NCBI GenBank assembly: GCA_013403005.1
Contig: JACBOA010000016.1
Coordinates: forward strand, 1-32,509
Source of the DNA: Methanobacteriaceae archaeon
GTDB lineage: Archaea; Methanobacteriota; Methanobacteria; Methanobacteriales; Methanobacteriaceae
DNA length: 32,509 nt
Direction: 5' to 3'
The translations under genes and the position numbers were made by a program. Of this stretch, positions 1 to 7,970 are shown one piece after another; position 1 is the stretch's first letter; each line of letters opens with the position of its first letter. Below the pieces are notes generated by a model that ran no database searches, was not told where the DNA came from, and worked only from the letters and a program-made list of their open reading frames with translations.

Positions 1-394
1 AATTGATAAATATTTCGATTCTTAAGACCCTATTATGATATATGGAGATTTTTCGATTGTACTTTTATTAAAGACATTCGGATAAGAATTGATGTGTGAA
101 ATCATGTCCAAACAATTCATAAATTTCAATATCAAATCAGACACCATGTTTATATTGTTAAAATTTTTTTAATTCATTAGATTTTTAATAGAACTTAATT
201 AAGACTAATAGATTGGATAGAATAGACTAGATAATAGATTCGGATTAAAATTAAGATTGAATTAGCTATTGATTAAATAAGTAGATGGAAATTGGAATAT
301 CTGAATGATTATAGAGAATTGAATTAAAAAAATTAGATTTATATAACTCTTATTAAATGCTTAAATTGAATTAGATTCTATGTAGAGGCCTGAT
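1..394. other. AT-rich intergenic region upstream of the methyltransferase
   Basis: No gene could be supported here on either strand. The sequence is very AT-rich with many short A/T-rich words (for example repeated TTAGATT and AATAGA). It ends in a recognisable archaeal promoter for the gene at 395. Confidence 0.6.
338..346 (+). promoter_or_regulatory. TATA box for the HemK2-like gene
   Basis: TTTATATAA is preceded by an A-rich, BRE-like stretch. A start site about 25 bases downstream would give a leader of roughly 25 bases before the ATG at 395. GAGG at about 385 serves as ribosome binding site. Confidence 0.5.
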
Positions 395-988
395 ATGTTA
401 AATTACAAAGGAATTTACTATCAAACTCATCCAAAGGTGTATGAACCGGCGGAAGATACCTTTTTATTAGCAGAAAATCTTCAAGTAGAACGAAAGGACC
501 GTGTGCTGGAAATAGGAACTGGAACTGGAATTATCTCAATATTAACATCTAAACTATGCCGCACAGTTACTGCTACTGATATTAATCCCCATGCCATAGA
601 TTGTGCTTTAAAAAATATAATAGCCAACAAATCTTACAATGTGGAGTTAAAAAAAGGAAATTTATTCGAACCTGTTGAAGGTGAGAAATTCGACTTAATT
701 TTATTTAATACACCCTACCTACCTACATCTGAAGATGAAAAAGTCAATGATGAACTGGAAGCTGCATGGGATGGTGGTAAAGATGGTAGAAAAGTTATTG
801 ATCAGTTTCTGGATGATTTAAGGGATCATCTTAACCCCGGAGGTAGAGTTCAACTGGTCCAGTCATCTCTGTCCGATATTGATAAAACACTGCAAAAATT
901 AGAGGATTTGGGTTTCGAATCATCGGTTACTGCCAAAAAAAAATGTTTTTTTGAAGAAGTGGTGGTTATAACTGGAAAAATGAAGTAG
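395..988 (+). CDS. hemK2: HemK2/PrmC-family class I SAM-dependent methyltransferase
   Basis: A 197-residue class I methyltransferase of the HemK/PrmC/Mtq2 family, the archaeal HemK2 type without the N-terminal PrmC domain. The N-terminal YEPAEDTFLL segment is typical. The SAM motif I is seen as LEIGTGTGIIS around residues 39-49. Motif IV, normally NPPY, reads NTPY at residues 105-108 followed by LPT. Relatives methylate the side-chain nitrogen of Gln in the GGQ motif of release factor aRF1, or Lys, and usually need a Trm112 partner, which is not seen here. The length is normal for the family. The gene stands alone with its own promoter and faces the convergent minus-strand operon at 1034-3074. 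The family is clear; the exact protein substrate is inferred. Confidence 0.88.
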   Translation: MLNYKGIYYQTHPKVYEPAEDTFLLAENLQVERKDRVLEIGTGTGIISILTSKLCRTVTATDINPHAIDCALKNIIANKSYNVELKKGNLFEPVEGEKFDLILFNTPYLPTSEDEKVNDELEAAWDGGKDGRKVIDQFLDDLRDHLNPGGRVQLVQSSLSDIDKTLQKLEDLGFESSVTAKKKCFFEEVVVITGKMK

Positions 989-1033
989 ACTCCAAAGTCC
1001 TATAGGTATTACAATTAGAACCATTTATACAAT

Positions 1034-2080
1034 TTAATACCATACTCTAAAAACAAAATAACATGGCTGGGGATTGAGGTAGGATAATTTAACTTTATCA
1101 GTGGGGGTTCCCTTAGGAAATCCAGCAAGATAGGTGTTGAATGACTTATCAAGATTCCCAGAGTAAAAAACATGGAACCACAAAACTGCAGTTGTGTTAT
1201 TATTTAAACATTCATTGATTCTTTCATTAACTAAAACAGGTTTATTATTGAAGTTTTTTAACTCTTTTGACATGTTTTCGGGTCGATCAATCATCCACCC
1301 CGCGGATGGGTCTGGAATAATTTCAGGATCTGTCATAACATAGAAATCTGTTGATTCTAACATGAACTTAGTAACTCTAAAATGATAACAAATCCATCCT
1401 GGCTTTCTATTTTCAAAATCAACCTTTCTGTGCCCATCAGTTTTATTATATTCAGAGTGTGGACAAATTTCTCCCTGATTATTCTGTTCAGATATAGTAG
1501 AATTCTCATTTACAGCTTTTATAAAAACCAGAGCGCTGGTGTTAATGTAATTACACATTACAGTTCGGTTTACCACCCACACATCACTTGAAGATTGATT
1601 TGTACTTATATTTTTAACTACAATTGGTTCCAGGCACTGATCTACGGGGTAGATAATTAATGTGGAATTACAGTATTCAGGAATCACCTTTCCTAACATT
1701 AATAAATCATAAGATTGTTTAAGACGTTCTATTTTAGCTTTGCTTAGAACATTTGGTTTACTAGTCATTTTTGAGGAGTCTATTTCTGCCAACCCTGGTG
1801 TAATCCCATTTAATTCCATTAATTCTTCCCAGTTTTCAGGAGAACCCGGAGTTTTAATCAGCATATCTGCACCACTCATGGTAATTCTTTCTAAAGAATG
1901 GGCATAGGAATAGTCCTGCATTTTAGAACCTACAATATCCATAGTATTGGCTGAAACCCCCAATATTACTGTTATTAATATCAAAGCCAGCATTAGATCT
2001 ATAGAAAATACTATCCCCTTTTTATCTTCAGCTAATTTATCCAAAAACATCCCATCACTATTAATCATTGATTTATCCAT
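1034..2080 (-). CDS. Type IV pilin-like membrane-anchored protein (second of pair)
   Basis: Not recognised as a named gene. The open frame extends to 2209, but I choose the ATG at 2080 because it overlaps the stop of the upstream gene in ATGGATAA; ATGs at 2068 and 2050 are also possible. This gives 348 residues. Near the N-terminus charged residues ending in EDKKG are followed by a hydrophobic segment, IVFSIDLMLALILITVILGV. That is the layout of archaeal class III (prepilin) signal peptides, cut after the KG. After it comes a segment (HSLERITMSGADMLIKTPGSPENWEEL) resembling minor pilin-like proteins of other archaea. The rest is an outward domain with several N-glycosylation sequons and scattered cysteines. 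It is probably translationally coupled to the gene at 2073-3074 and may form a minor pilin or surface complex with it. Function is inferred. Confidence 0.7.
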   Translation of the reverse strand: MDKSMINSDGMFLDKLAEDKKGIVFSIDLMLALILITVILGVSANTMDIVGSKMQDYSYAHSLERITMSGADMLIKTPGSPENWEELMELNGITPGLAEIDSSKMTSKPNVLSKAKIERLKQSYDLLMLGKVIPEYCNSTLIIYPVDQCLEPIVVKNISTNQSSSDVWVVNRTVMCNYINTSALVFIKAVNENSTISEQNNQGEICPHSEYNKTDGHRKVDFENRKPGWICYHFRVTKFMLESTDFYVMTDPEIIPDPSAGWMIDRPENMSKELKNFNNKPVLVNERINECLNNNTTAVLWFHVFYSGNLDKSFNTYLAGFPKGTPTDKVKLSYLNPQPCYFVFRVWY

Positions 2081-3074
2081 ATAGTGGTAATCCATACTTT
2101 TTCCGGTGAGAATCATCGAGAAAAAGGTGAAAATAATGGGTACCATTGTAGAAATAGATGATTTCATGACCATAGTATGTTCCATGACCTGTATCATCGA
2201 ATATAACATGATCCGGAGAACTGGTAGCCATAGAAGATGATAGATTTAAATAAGGTGAATTAGGAGAGGGTGCTGGTACAATGAATGTTTCCATACCATA
2301 ATGTGGACATACTCCTTTACCTTCCAGCCTACAGAAAAAACATGACCCATCACTACTTTCGTGATAAAAACCATTATCAATACAATTTTTTAAATTTATT
2401 AAATCAATAGAGTTCCCATGAAGACTATAAGGATCATACGGACATTTATTAATATATAATGGGGATGTAGCATTTTCATAAGCTTCAGAATTATTAACAC
2501 CTCTGGATTTCAGATAATTAGCAAGACTTGACCCGTAAAATATTTTCCCATCCCGGATGCTTACTCCACCATGATTTTTGCACTTGACAAAGGGTAAAGG
2601 ATCCATAATAGGATATGATCCATTTTTAAGAGAAATATTCTGTTTTAAATCTACTTGGTGTTTAATAGAGCCCTTCTCAACGGTAATGGTGGATTTAATT
2701 TCTATTTTAAATGGATCTTGGCTGTTATTCACAGACCACACCTCACATTTAGCCCGGAAACCTTCATGAGAGTATTTAGAACATAAAATATCCATATTAC
2801 ACTGAATATCTTCTTTGATCTCTTTTCTACTATTTTTAAGAGGATTTCCATTGATGACCACCTTTTCTGATTTGTTTTTTAGCACTTCCCGGCCTATGAT
2901 CGGCAAATTTGTTTCCAAATCCTTTGCTACAAATAAAACATCATCGGAAGTTATCTCTGATTGTTCCATAACTTCCTGCCCCACCATCATGTTAATAAAT
3001 ATGATTAACAGTAAAACAGTGGGTATTATGAGAAGAAACGAAACTATTCCCATGACATAACCTTTATCATCCAT
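2073..3074 (-). CDS. Type IV pilin-like, Cys-rich secreted protein (first of pair)
   Basis: A 333-residue protein starting MDDKGYVMGIVSFLL. It has a short charged N-terminus with DDKG and then a hydrophobic stretch to about residue 29, the arrangement of an archaeal prepilin-type anchor. The remaining ~300 residues are hydrophilic with many NXS/T sequons, as expected outside the cell. Around residues 165-265 there are cysteines in CKNHGG, CPYDPYSLHG, CIDNG and the CFFC pair. They could form disulfides or bind a metal. The last codons overlap the start of the next gene by 8 bases, so the two proteins are probably made together. No known enzyme motif was seen. It could instead be a simple membrane-anchored surface protein; the pilin reading rests on the N-terminus only. 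Confidence 0.7.
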   Translation of the reverse strand: MDDKGYVMGIVSFLLIIPTVLLLIIFINMMVGQEVMEQSEITSDDVLFVAKDLETNLPIIGREVLKNKSEKVVINGNPLKNSRKEIKEDIQCNMDILCSKYSHEGFRAKCEVWSVNNSQDPFKIEIKSTITVEKGSIKHQVDLKQNISLKNGSYPIMDPLPFVKCKNHGGVSIRDGKIFYGSSLANYLKSRGVNNSEAYENATSPLYINKCPYDPYSLHGNSIDLINLKNCIDNGFYHESSDGSCFFCRLEGKGVCPHYGMETFIVPAPSPNSPYLNLSSSMATSSPDHVIFDDTGHGTYYGHEIIYFYNGTHYFHLFLDDSHRKKYGLPLYG

Positions 3075-3450
3075 GATTCCAACCCTTAGTTTCGTTTTTA
3101 ACCAACAATAATTATTATTAAATTATATAATTTTATTAATTAATAATAAAGTTTACTATAAGTAATATTTAAGGGATTTAATGGAGTGCTTTAAAACCAA
3201 GTAAAAAAAAGTAAATTTTAACTTTGGATATGGAACAAACTATTACTCCTAAATCAGAAGACATTGATAAAAAAAACTAAAAAACTTATTAAAAACATCA
3301 GAATTATATACAAAATTATACGAATAAATATCCAATAATAATCCAGATTAATAGAATGTTAATAGAATGCAAATTTTCAAGTAACTCGATGCTGATGAAT
3401 TTTCTGTTAAATCAAGATCAACCAAAATTAAAGCTTAGCGAGGTAGTAAA
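3075..3450. other. Divergent intergenic region (376 bases)
   Basis: AT-rich spacer between the minus-strand pilin-like pair and the plus-strand DUF35-cfbA-thiL-amrS genes. It should hold promoters for both directions. A TATA box is visible for the minus side. The plus side has a good ribosome binding site (GAGGT just before 3451), but I could not choose one TATA box with confidence. No RNA gene or small ORF was supported. Confidence 0.5.
3121..3134 (-). promoter_or_regulatory. TATA box for the pilin-like operon
   Basis: Read on the minus strand this is AAAATTATATAATT, centred about 53 bases before the ATG at 3074. That leaves a leader of roughly 25-30 bases. Confidence 0.4.
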
Positions 3451-3849
3451 ATGAAAGATATTGTAAGAGGCTGGCGTCACATTTCACAAAGGTACAATCT
3501 CATTGGATCAAAGTGTTTACAATGCGGTGAAGTGTTTTTTCCCATGCGAGTTATCTGTCCTGAGTGCCGGAGGAAAGGGAAACTAGAGGATATCAAATTC
3601 AGTGGAAAGGGGAAAATTCACAGTTACTCCGTTATTCACACACCAACCGATGAATTTAAGAATATATCACCCTATGCTGTGGCTATAATTGAACTGGAAG
3701 AAGGAGCCAAAGTTACCAGCCAAATTGTGGACTGCGACATTGGGGATATTGAAGTAGGTCAGGAAGTTGAATTAGTGTTTAGAAAAATTAGAGAAGAAGG
3801 CGAAGAAGGAGTTATTTCCTATGGTTACAAATTCAAACTCAGACAGTAA
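3451..3849 (+). CDS. DUF35 zinc-ribbon/OB-fold protein (acyl-CoA partner family)
   Basis: A 132-residue DUF35 protein. A rubredoxin-like zinc ribbon uses Cys22, Cys25, Cys36 and Cys39 (CLQC, CPEC) after an N-terminal helix. An OB-fold follows, with the typical GKGKIHSYSVIHTP and SPYAVAIIELEEG strands. In archaea such proteins bridge acetoacetyl-CoA thiolase and HMG-CoA synthase and hold the CoA substrate for the mevalonate pathway. Here no thiolase or synthase gene is adjacent, so this may be a separate paralog or may act with enzymes encoded elsewhere. A GAGGT ribosome binding site precedes the ATG. The last 29 bases overlap the start of cfbA in another frame, indicating co-translation. Confidence 0.88.
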   Translation: MKDIVRGWRHISQRYNLIGSKCLQCGEVFFPMRVICPECRRKGKLEDIKFSGKGKIHSYSVIHTPTDEFKNISPYAVAIIELEEGAKVTSQIVDCDIGDIEVGQEVELVFRKIREEGEEGVISYGYKFKLRQ

Positions 3850-4282
3850 GATTGGTGTCCTGCTGGTGGGGCACGGAAGCAGATTACCCTATGGTAAAGA
3901 CGTTCTAAGCCAAATAGCAGATATTTATCGGATGCAAACTGAACATCCTGTAGAAATAGGATTTATGAATATGAACAAACCATCAATTCCCTCATCCATC
4001 AATAAACTAGCCCAGATGGGTGTGGAAAAGATTGTGGTAACCCCTGTTTTTCTGGCTCATGGAGTGCACACTAAACAGGATATTCCCCATATTCTGGGAT
4101 TAAACAATGGAGATGACACCCAGGGGCACAGCCATGGACATGATCATGGGCACAGCCATTCACATGATGATGAAGTTCAAGAAGAAATTCACTTCCAGGG
4201 AGAGATTATATACACGGATCCACTGGGTGCTGACCCCAAAATTGCAGATATAATCAAAGACAGAGTAGATAACGCACTTTAA
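3821..4282 (+). CDS. cfbA: Sirohydrochlorin cobalt/nickel chelatase (CfbA/CbiX small type)
   Basis: A 153-residue small (homodimeric) CbiX-type chelatase. In methanogens it inserts Ni(II) into sirohydrochlorin for coenzyme F430, and can insert Co(II) for cobamides. The conserved metal ligands are visible as His18 in LLVGHGSR and His80 in FLAHGVHTKQDIP. Between the catalytic parts, residues 103-115 form a His-rich loop (HSHGHDHGHSHSH), a feature of many archaeal members thought to bind or store metal. The start at 3821 lies inside the end of the DUF35 gene and has a good GGAG site nine bases upstream. Only 27 bases separate it from thiL, so the genes are likely one operon. The nickel versus cobalt preference cannot be read from the sequence. 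Confidence 0.92.
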   Translation: MVTNSNSDSKIGVLLVGHGSRLPYGKDVLSQIADIYRMQTEHPVEIGFMNMNKPSIPSSINKLAQMGVEKIVVTPVFLAHGVHTKQDIPHILGLNNGDDTQGHSHGHDHGHSHSHDDEVQEEIHFQGEIIYTDPLGADPKIADIIKDRVDNAL

Positions 4283-4309
4283 AGAAATTCTGTCTTTAAA
4301 TTAAAAATA

Positions 4310-5389
4310 ATGTCTTCAAAAAAATATTTGAATAGGGTAAAATTCGAAAAAAATCTCGAAATATCCCATCTCGGTGAGAAAAAACTTATTAAACGACTCC
4401 TTAAACATGGTCGTGCATTTCAACCTAATTCTACTTTTTTTGATGAATCTTATTTTAAAAGTCTCAGTGATGATGCTGCTTTAATTGATTTCGGTGACAA
4501 ATATTTGGCTGTCACTTCTGACCTTCTTCTGGAATCATCTCATCTACCCCCTACTATGAGTCCTAAAGAGAAGGGTATGAAAGTGGTTACAGTTAATGTT
4601 AGTGATTTAGCAGCTATGGGAGCAAAACCATTCGGTTTTATACTTTCTTTAGGTTTGGTTAAAGATCTGCCCCTGGGAGAGTTTGACAAAATCATGGAAG
4701 GTGTATTTGAGGCCTGTCAGGATTATGAAATGGGACTCATGGGTGGTGACACTAACCAGGCAGATGAACTCATCCTCAGTGGAACCTGTTTAGGCACTGT
4801 GGATAAAGATAAAGTTCTGATGAAGGAAGGTGCAATGCCCGGGGATGTGGTGGCAGTCACCGGCCCCTTGGGTGTGGCTGCAGCAGGATTTGAATTTTTA
4901 CTAGCTCCACCACCAGTTCAGGAAAAACTCAAAAAGACTCTTAAATCCTCTACACTGAAACTGGTTGAGAAACATGCCCTTGAACCGAAGGCAAGATTGA
5001 AAGAGGGTTTAATGCTGGCAGAAACTGGTGCTGTGACCTCTGCTACAGATATTACTGATGGTCTGGCCAGTGAAATGGGGGAGATCTTGGAAGCTTCTGA
5101 AAATAGTGTGGGAATTACTATTTTTGAGACCATGATCCCCATAAATCCAGAAACAAGAGAATTTGCATCCCTACTGAACAGGGATGCTCTTGATTTTGCA
5201 CTTTATTATGGTGAAGACTTTGAACTTCTTTTAACCATCAGAAAGGATGAATTTGAAACATTAAAAGATGAATTCGGGCTTCATCAGGTGGGTGTGGTGA
5301 CCAGTTCTGGTAAGATGGAAATAGTAGATAAGGCTGGTAAAACAAATATATTAAAGCCCAAAGGTTACCAGCACTTTAATAAGGATTAA
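4310..5389 (+). CDS. thiL: Thiamine-monophosphate kinase
   Basis: A 359-residue ThiL of the PurM/ThiL ATP-binding superfamily, which phosphorylates thiamine monophosphate to thiamine diphosphate. Family motifs are in order: SDDAALI near residue 53, VTSDLLLES near 68, the NVSDLAAMGAKP loop near 95, GGDTNQ near 144, SATDITDGLASEMG near 246 and the C-terminal YGEDFELLL near 301. The N-terminus is about 20 residues longer than usual before the conserved LGEKKLIKRL, and no clear ribosome binding site precedes the ATG. A later start, such as the TTG at 4328, is therefore possible. The gene sits between cfbA and amrS, all in the same direction. Confidence 0.93.
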   Translation: MSSKKYLNRVKFEKNLEISHLGEKKLIKRLLKHGRAFQPNSTFFDESYFKSLSDDAALIDFGDKYLAVTSDLLLESSHLPPTMSPKEKGMKVVTVNVSDLAAMGAKPFGFILSLGLVKDLPLGEFDKIMEGVFEACQDYEMGLMGGDTNQADELILSGTCLGTVDKDKVLMKEGAMPGDVVAVTGPLGVAAAGFEFLLAPPPVQEKLKKTLKSSTLKLVEKHALEPKARLKEGLMLAETGAVTSATDITDGLASEMGEILEASENSVGITIFETMIPINPETREFASLLNRDALDFALYYGEDFELLLTIRKDEFETLKDEFGLHQVGVVTSSGKMEIVDKAGKTNILKPKGYQHFNKD

Positions 5390-5446
5390 TTTTATTGATT
5401 ATTCTTTGATTATTCGGATTCAAATAAGGATTGGAGGGTTATTATC

Positions 5447-6451
5447 ATGAAAAAGGAAGCAATACTTTATGAAAAGCTGGATGGGGCGCTAAACTGCCAT
5501 GTTTGTCACCGTGGCTGTGTAATATCCAATGGGAAGACTGGTTTTTGTGGTATGCGACAGAACGAAGATGGCACCATGTACAGTTTGAACTATGCCTCAG
5601 CCTCCTCAGTGGCAGTGGATCCTATTGAGAAAAAACCCCTATTCCATTTTTATCCTGGAAGCCTTTCATTCAGTTTGGGGAGTGTGGGTTGCAACTTCCG
5701 ATGCCCTTACTGTCAGAATTGGACCATATCCCAGGCTACACTGGAGGAGATAGGGACCAATGATATCCTTCCAGAGCACGCTATAGAATTGGCCCAGGAA
5801 AATCTCTGTGCTTCCATTTCCTGGACCTATAATGAACCCACCATGTGGTTTGAATACACCTATGACTCAGCTAAACTGGCTAAAAAAAATGATGTGAAGA
5901 CGGTTTATGTAACCAATGGTTATATGAGCCAGGAAAGTCTGGATCTCATCAGCCCCTATCTGGACGCGGCTAATGTGGATTTGAAGGGGATGTCAGATAC
6001 GTTCTACCAGGAACTGTGCCAGGCCAGACTGGAACCAGTACTGGAAAACATCCAGATCATGCATGATCAGGGAATTCACCTGGAAGTTACCAATCTGGTG
6101 ATACCCGGATACAATGATTCCCATGAAGATCTCTCTGCACTGGTTAAATTCATGGCTGAGGTGGATGTGGAGATTCCCCTGCACTTTACCAGGTTCTATC
6201 CCCACTACCACATGAAGCAAGTGCCACCCACTCCAGTGGAAACTCTGGAGAAAGCTCAGAAAATGGCCACAGAAGCAGGGATTAAATATGTTTATGTGGG
6301 TAATGTTCCAGGCAGTGATGGAGAGAACACCCGATGTCCTGAATGCAGGGAACTGCTCATAAAAAGAGATGGATTTACAATCAGGGCTAACCATCTCAAA
6401 AAAGATAAGAAATGTCCCGAATGTGGGGCTAAAATTCATATTATGGTTTAA
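5447..6451 (+). CDS. amrS: AmmeMemoRadiSam-system radical SAM enzyme (AmrS)
   Basis: A 334-residue radical SAM protein of the PflA-like AmrS family. The N-terminal CHVCHRGC-ISNGKTGFCGMR segment carries extra cysteines typical of AmrS. The radical SAM cluster motif is CNFRCPYC (CX3CX2C) around residue 84. The protein ends with a zinc-ribbon-like tail holding CPEC and a second CPEC, about 25 residues apart. The family co-occurs with Memo and AMMECR1 proteins, which are not in this window. The true reaction is unknown; recent ideas include RNA or protein modification. GGAGG at about 5432-5436 precedes the ATG. It is the last gene of the cfbA-thiL run, 57 bases after thiL, and converges on the UbiD gene. 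Confidence 0.9.
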   Translation: MKKEAILYEKLDGALNCHVCHRGCVISNGKTGFCGMRQNEDGTMYSLNYASASSVAVDPIEKKPLFHFYPGSLSFSLGSVGCNFRCPYCQNWTISQATLEEIGTNDILPEHAIELAQENLCASISWTYNEPTMWFEYTYDSAKLAKKNDVKTVYVTNGYMSQESLDLISPYLDAANVDLKGMSDTFYQELCQARLEPVLENIQIMHDQGIHLEVTNLVIPGYNDSHEDLSALVKFMAEVDVEIPLHFTRFYPHYHMKQVPPTPVETLEKAQKMATEAGIKYVYVGNVPGSDGENTRCPECRELLIKRDGFTIRANHLKKDKKCPECGAKIHIMV

Positions 6452-6509
6452 TTAACATATTTGCAATATATAACTTCAAAAAAAAGAATTAAGATTTTTA
6501 GAAATCTCT
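6452..6509. terminator. Convergent T-rich/A-rich termination region
   Basis: The short gap between convergent amrS and the UbiD gene has a small stem, AGATTT/AAATCT, near 6494-6509. Read on the minus strand it is followed by TTCTTTTTTTT, as expected for a U-tract terminator of the UbiD gene. The stem is weak, so the T tract carries most of the call. Confidence 0.4.
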
Positions 6510-7791
6510 AATCAGAAAAACTAACCCTTTCGAACTTCTCCAGCTTATCCAGGGGTTTAGTTGCATCAACACCCATCTTGGTAGTTGTGCCTTCAGGAGT
6601 TGCACACGGATCCAGAGATGAACCACGGGCTCCAGGGACTATTAGAATATCATCATCGCCTTTCACCCGGGTGGCTATGGCATACTCAATATCCTCAGCA
6701 TTAAAGATGTCCACATCCTCGTCCACCACTACACAATGTTTGAGCGAAGGGTGAGCGGCCAGTGCTGCCATGATAACATTTTTTCCATCCCCTTGCGTCT
6801 GTTTTTGAATGGATATAGCAGCGTGAAGCCAGCAACATCCCCCTTCAGTGAGTGCAACATTTTTCACAGTGGGCACAGTGTTTTGAACAGCAGTGAATAT
6901 TCTTGGTTCTTGGGGAAGACCCTGTAGCAGTTTATGCTCGAAGCCAGCAGGCATTATGGCGTGATACATTGAATCATTCCTGTAGTGCATCTGATCCAGT
7001 TTGATAACTGGTTCCTGGCGTACTACATCATAGGTGTCTGTGAGGTCAACAAATGGTCCTTCTTCAGCTCTTTCATGAGGTAACATCTTACCTTCAAGGA
7101 GTATTTCACATTCAGGTACCTCTAAATCCACTGTTTCACATTTAATAAGATTCATGTTTCCCTGGTGGAAATGGTTGGCTACTTCCAGTTCATCCACGTT
7201 GATGGGTACGGATGTGGTGGTGGCCAGTAGGGTGGCCGGGTGCATTCCAATGGCAATGGCCAGTTCCAGAGGTTCATCCAGTTCTTCAGCACGTTTATGG
7301 TAAGTGTAAAGGTGTCTGGGAACTATACGGGCGGTGAGACTGTCCTTACCCAACACGAGCATGCGGTGGATGGATGCATTCCGCACTCCTGTTTCCGGAT
7401 CCTTGGCAATGATCACCCCAGAAGTGATGTAAGGACCAGCATCACGCCGGTAATAGGTGAGTATGGGAATTTCATTGAGGTCTGCTGGTTTGGAAACATC
7501 AAAAACATCTTGGACCGTTTTATAATTAGTTATTGGAACGGGATTTGCTGTTGCCTTTATAATTTTCTGGGTTATACCTTCCACATCTGTGTTCAAAGCC
7601 CGGGCTATTTTCTCACGGGTGTTGCATATCCCTGATATGACTTTCATATCCGATTCTTTGATGTTTTCCATGATAATAGTGTCTTTTGGATATTTTCTTA
7701 AAAATCCAGATGCTTCCAGATTAGTAGATACCTTTTCATCTATTTTGATAATATTAAAGTCATTTTCAAGAGTTTTTAAGAATTTTTGCAT
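6508..7791 (-). CDS. UbiD-family decarboxylase, probable anhydromevalonate phosphate decarboxylase
   Basis: UbiD-family decarboxylase dependent on prenylated FMN, 427 residues from the ATG at 7791. The open frame also has an ATG at 7809, but only 7791 has an upstream GGTGA site, so I prefer it. The conserved core includes YYRRDAGPYITSG, NASIHRMLVLG, the LPHERAEEGPFVD segment carrying the active-site acids, and GARGSSLDP near the C-terminus. In most archaea this UbiD homolog decarboxylates trans-anhydromevalonate 5-phosphate to isopentenyl phosphate, in the modified mevalonate pathway that also uses the aconitase-X dehydratase. The size and the archaeal host fit that role, but substrate choice among UbiD enzymes cannot be proven from sequence. 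UbiX, which makes the cofactor, is not in the window. Confidence 0.85.
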   Translation of the reverse strand: MQKFLKTLENDFNIIKIDEKVSTNLEASGFLRKYPKDTIIMENIKESDMKVISGICNTREKIARALNTDVEGITQKIIKATANPVPITNYKTVQDVFDVSKPADLNEIPILTYYRRDAGPYITSGVIIAKDPETGVRNASIHRMLVLGKDSLTARIVPRHLYTYHKRAEELDEPLELAIAIGMHPATLLATTTSVPINVDELEVANHFHQGNMNLIKCETVDLEVPECEILLEGKMLPHERAEEGPFVDLTDTYDVVRQEPVIKLDQMHYRNDSMYHAIMPAGFEHKLLQGLPQEPRIFTAVQNTVPTVKNVALTEGGCCWLHAAISIQKQTQGDGKNVIMAALAAHPSLKHCVVVDEDVDIFNAEDIEYAIATRVKGDDDILIVPGARGSSLDPCATPEGTTTKMGVDATKPLDKLEKFERVSFSD

Positions 7792-7970
7792 AAATTCACC
7801 AACTTTCATTCGATATTAGTAACGATAATTTTTATGAGTTTTTTTATGAATTTGTGTTAACCCCCCTTAAATCCTCGGTAAAGGGAAAACTAATTTTTAA
7901 CATTCCAATCTCTCAAAGACGATTTTTTGCTTTTTTCTTGAAAAATTCCCTCTTATTCTTATAATTAAAT

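Noticed and set aside
2081..2209. Longer N-terminus for the second pilin-like protein
   Set aside because: This extension overlaps 43 codons of the upstream gene, and the overlapping ATG at 2080 puts the membrane anchor near the N-terminus as expected.
5993..6439. 148-codon open frame antisense to amrS
   Set aside because: Shadow of the radical SAM gene; biased composition and no family resemblance.
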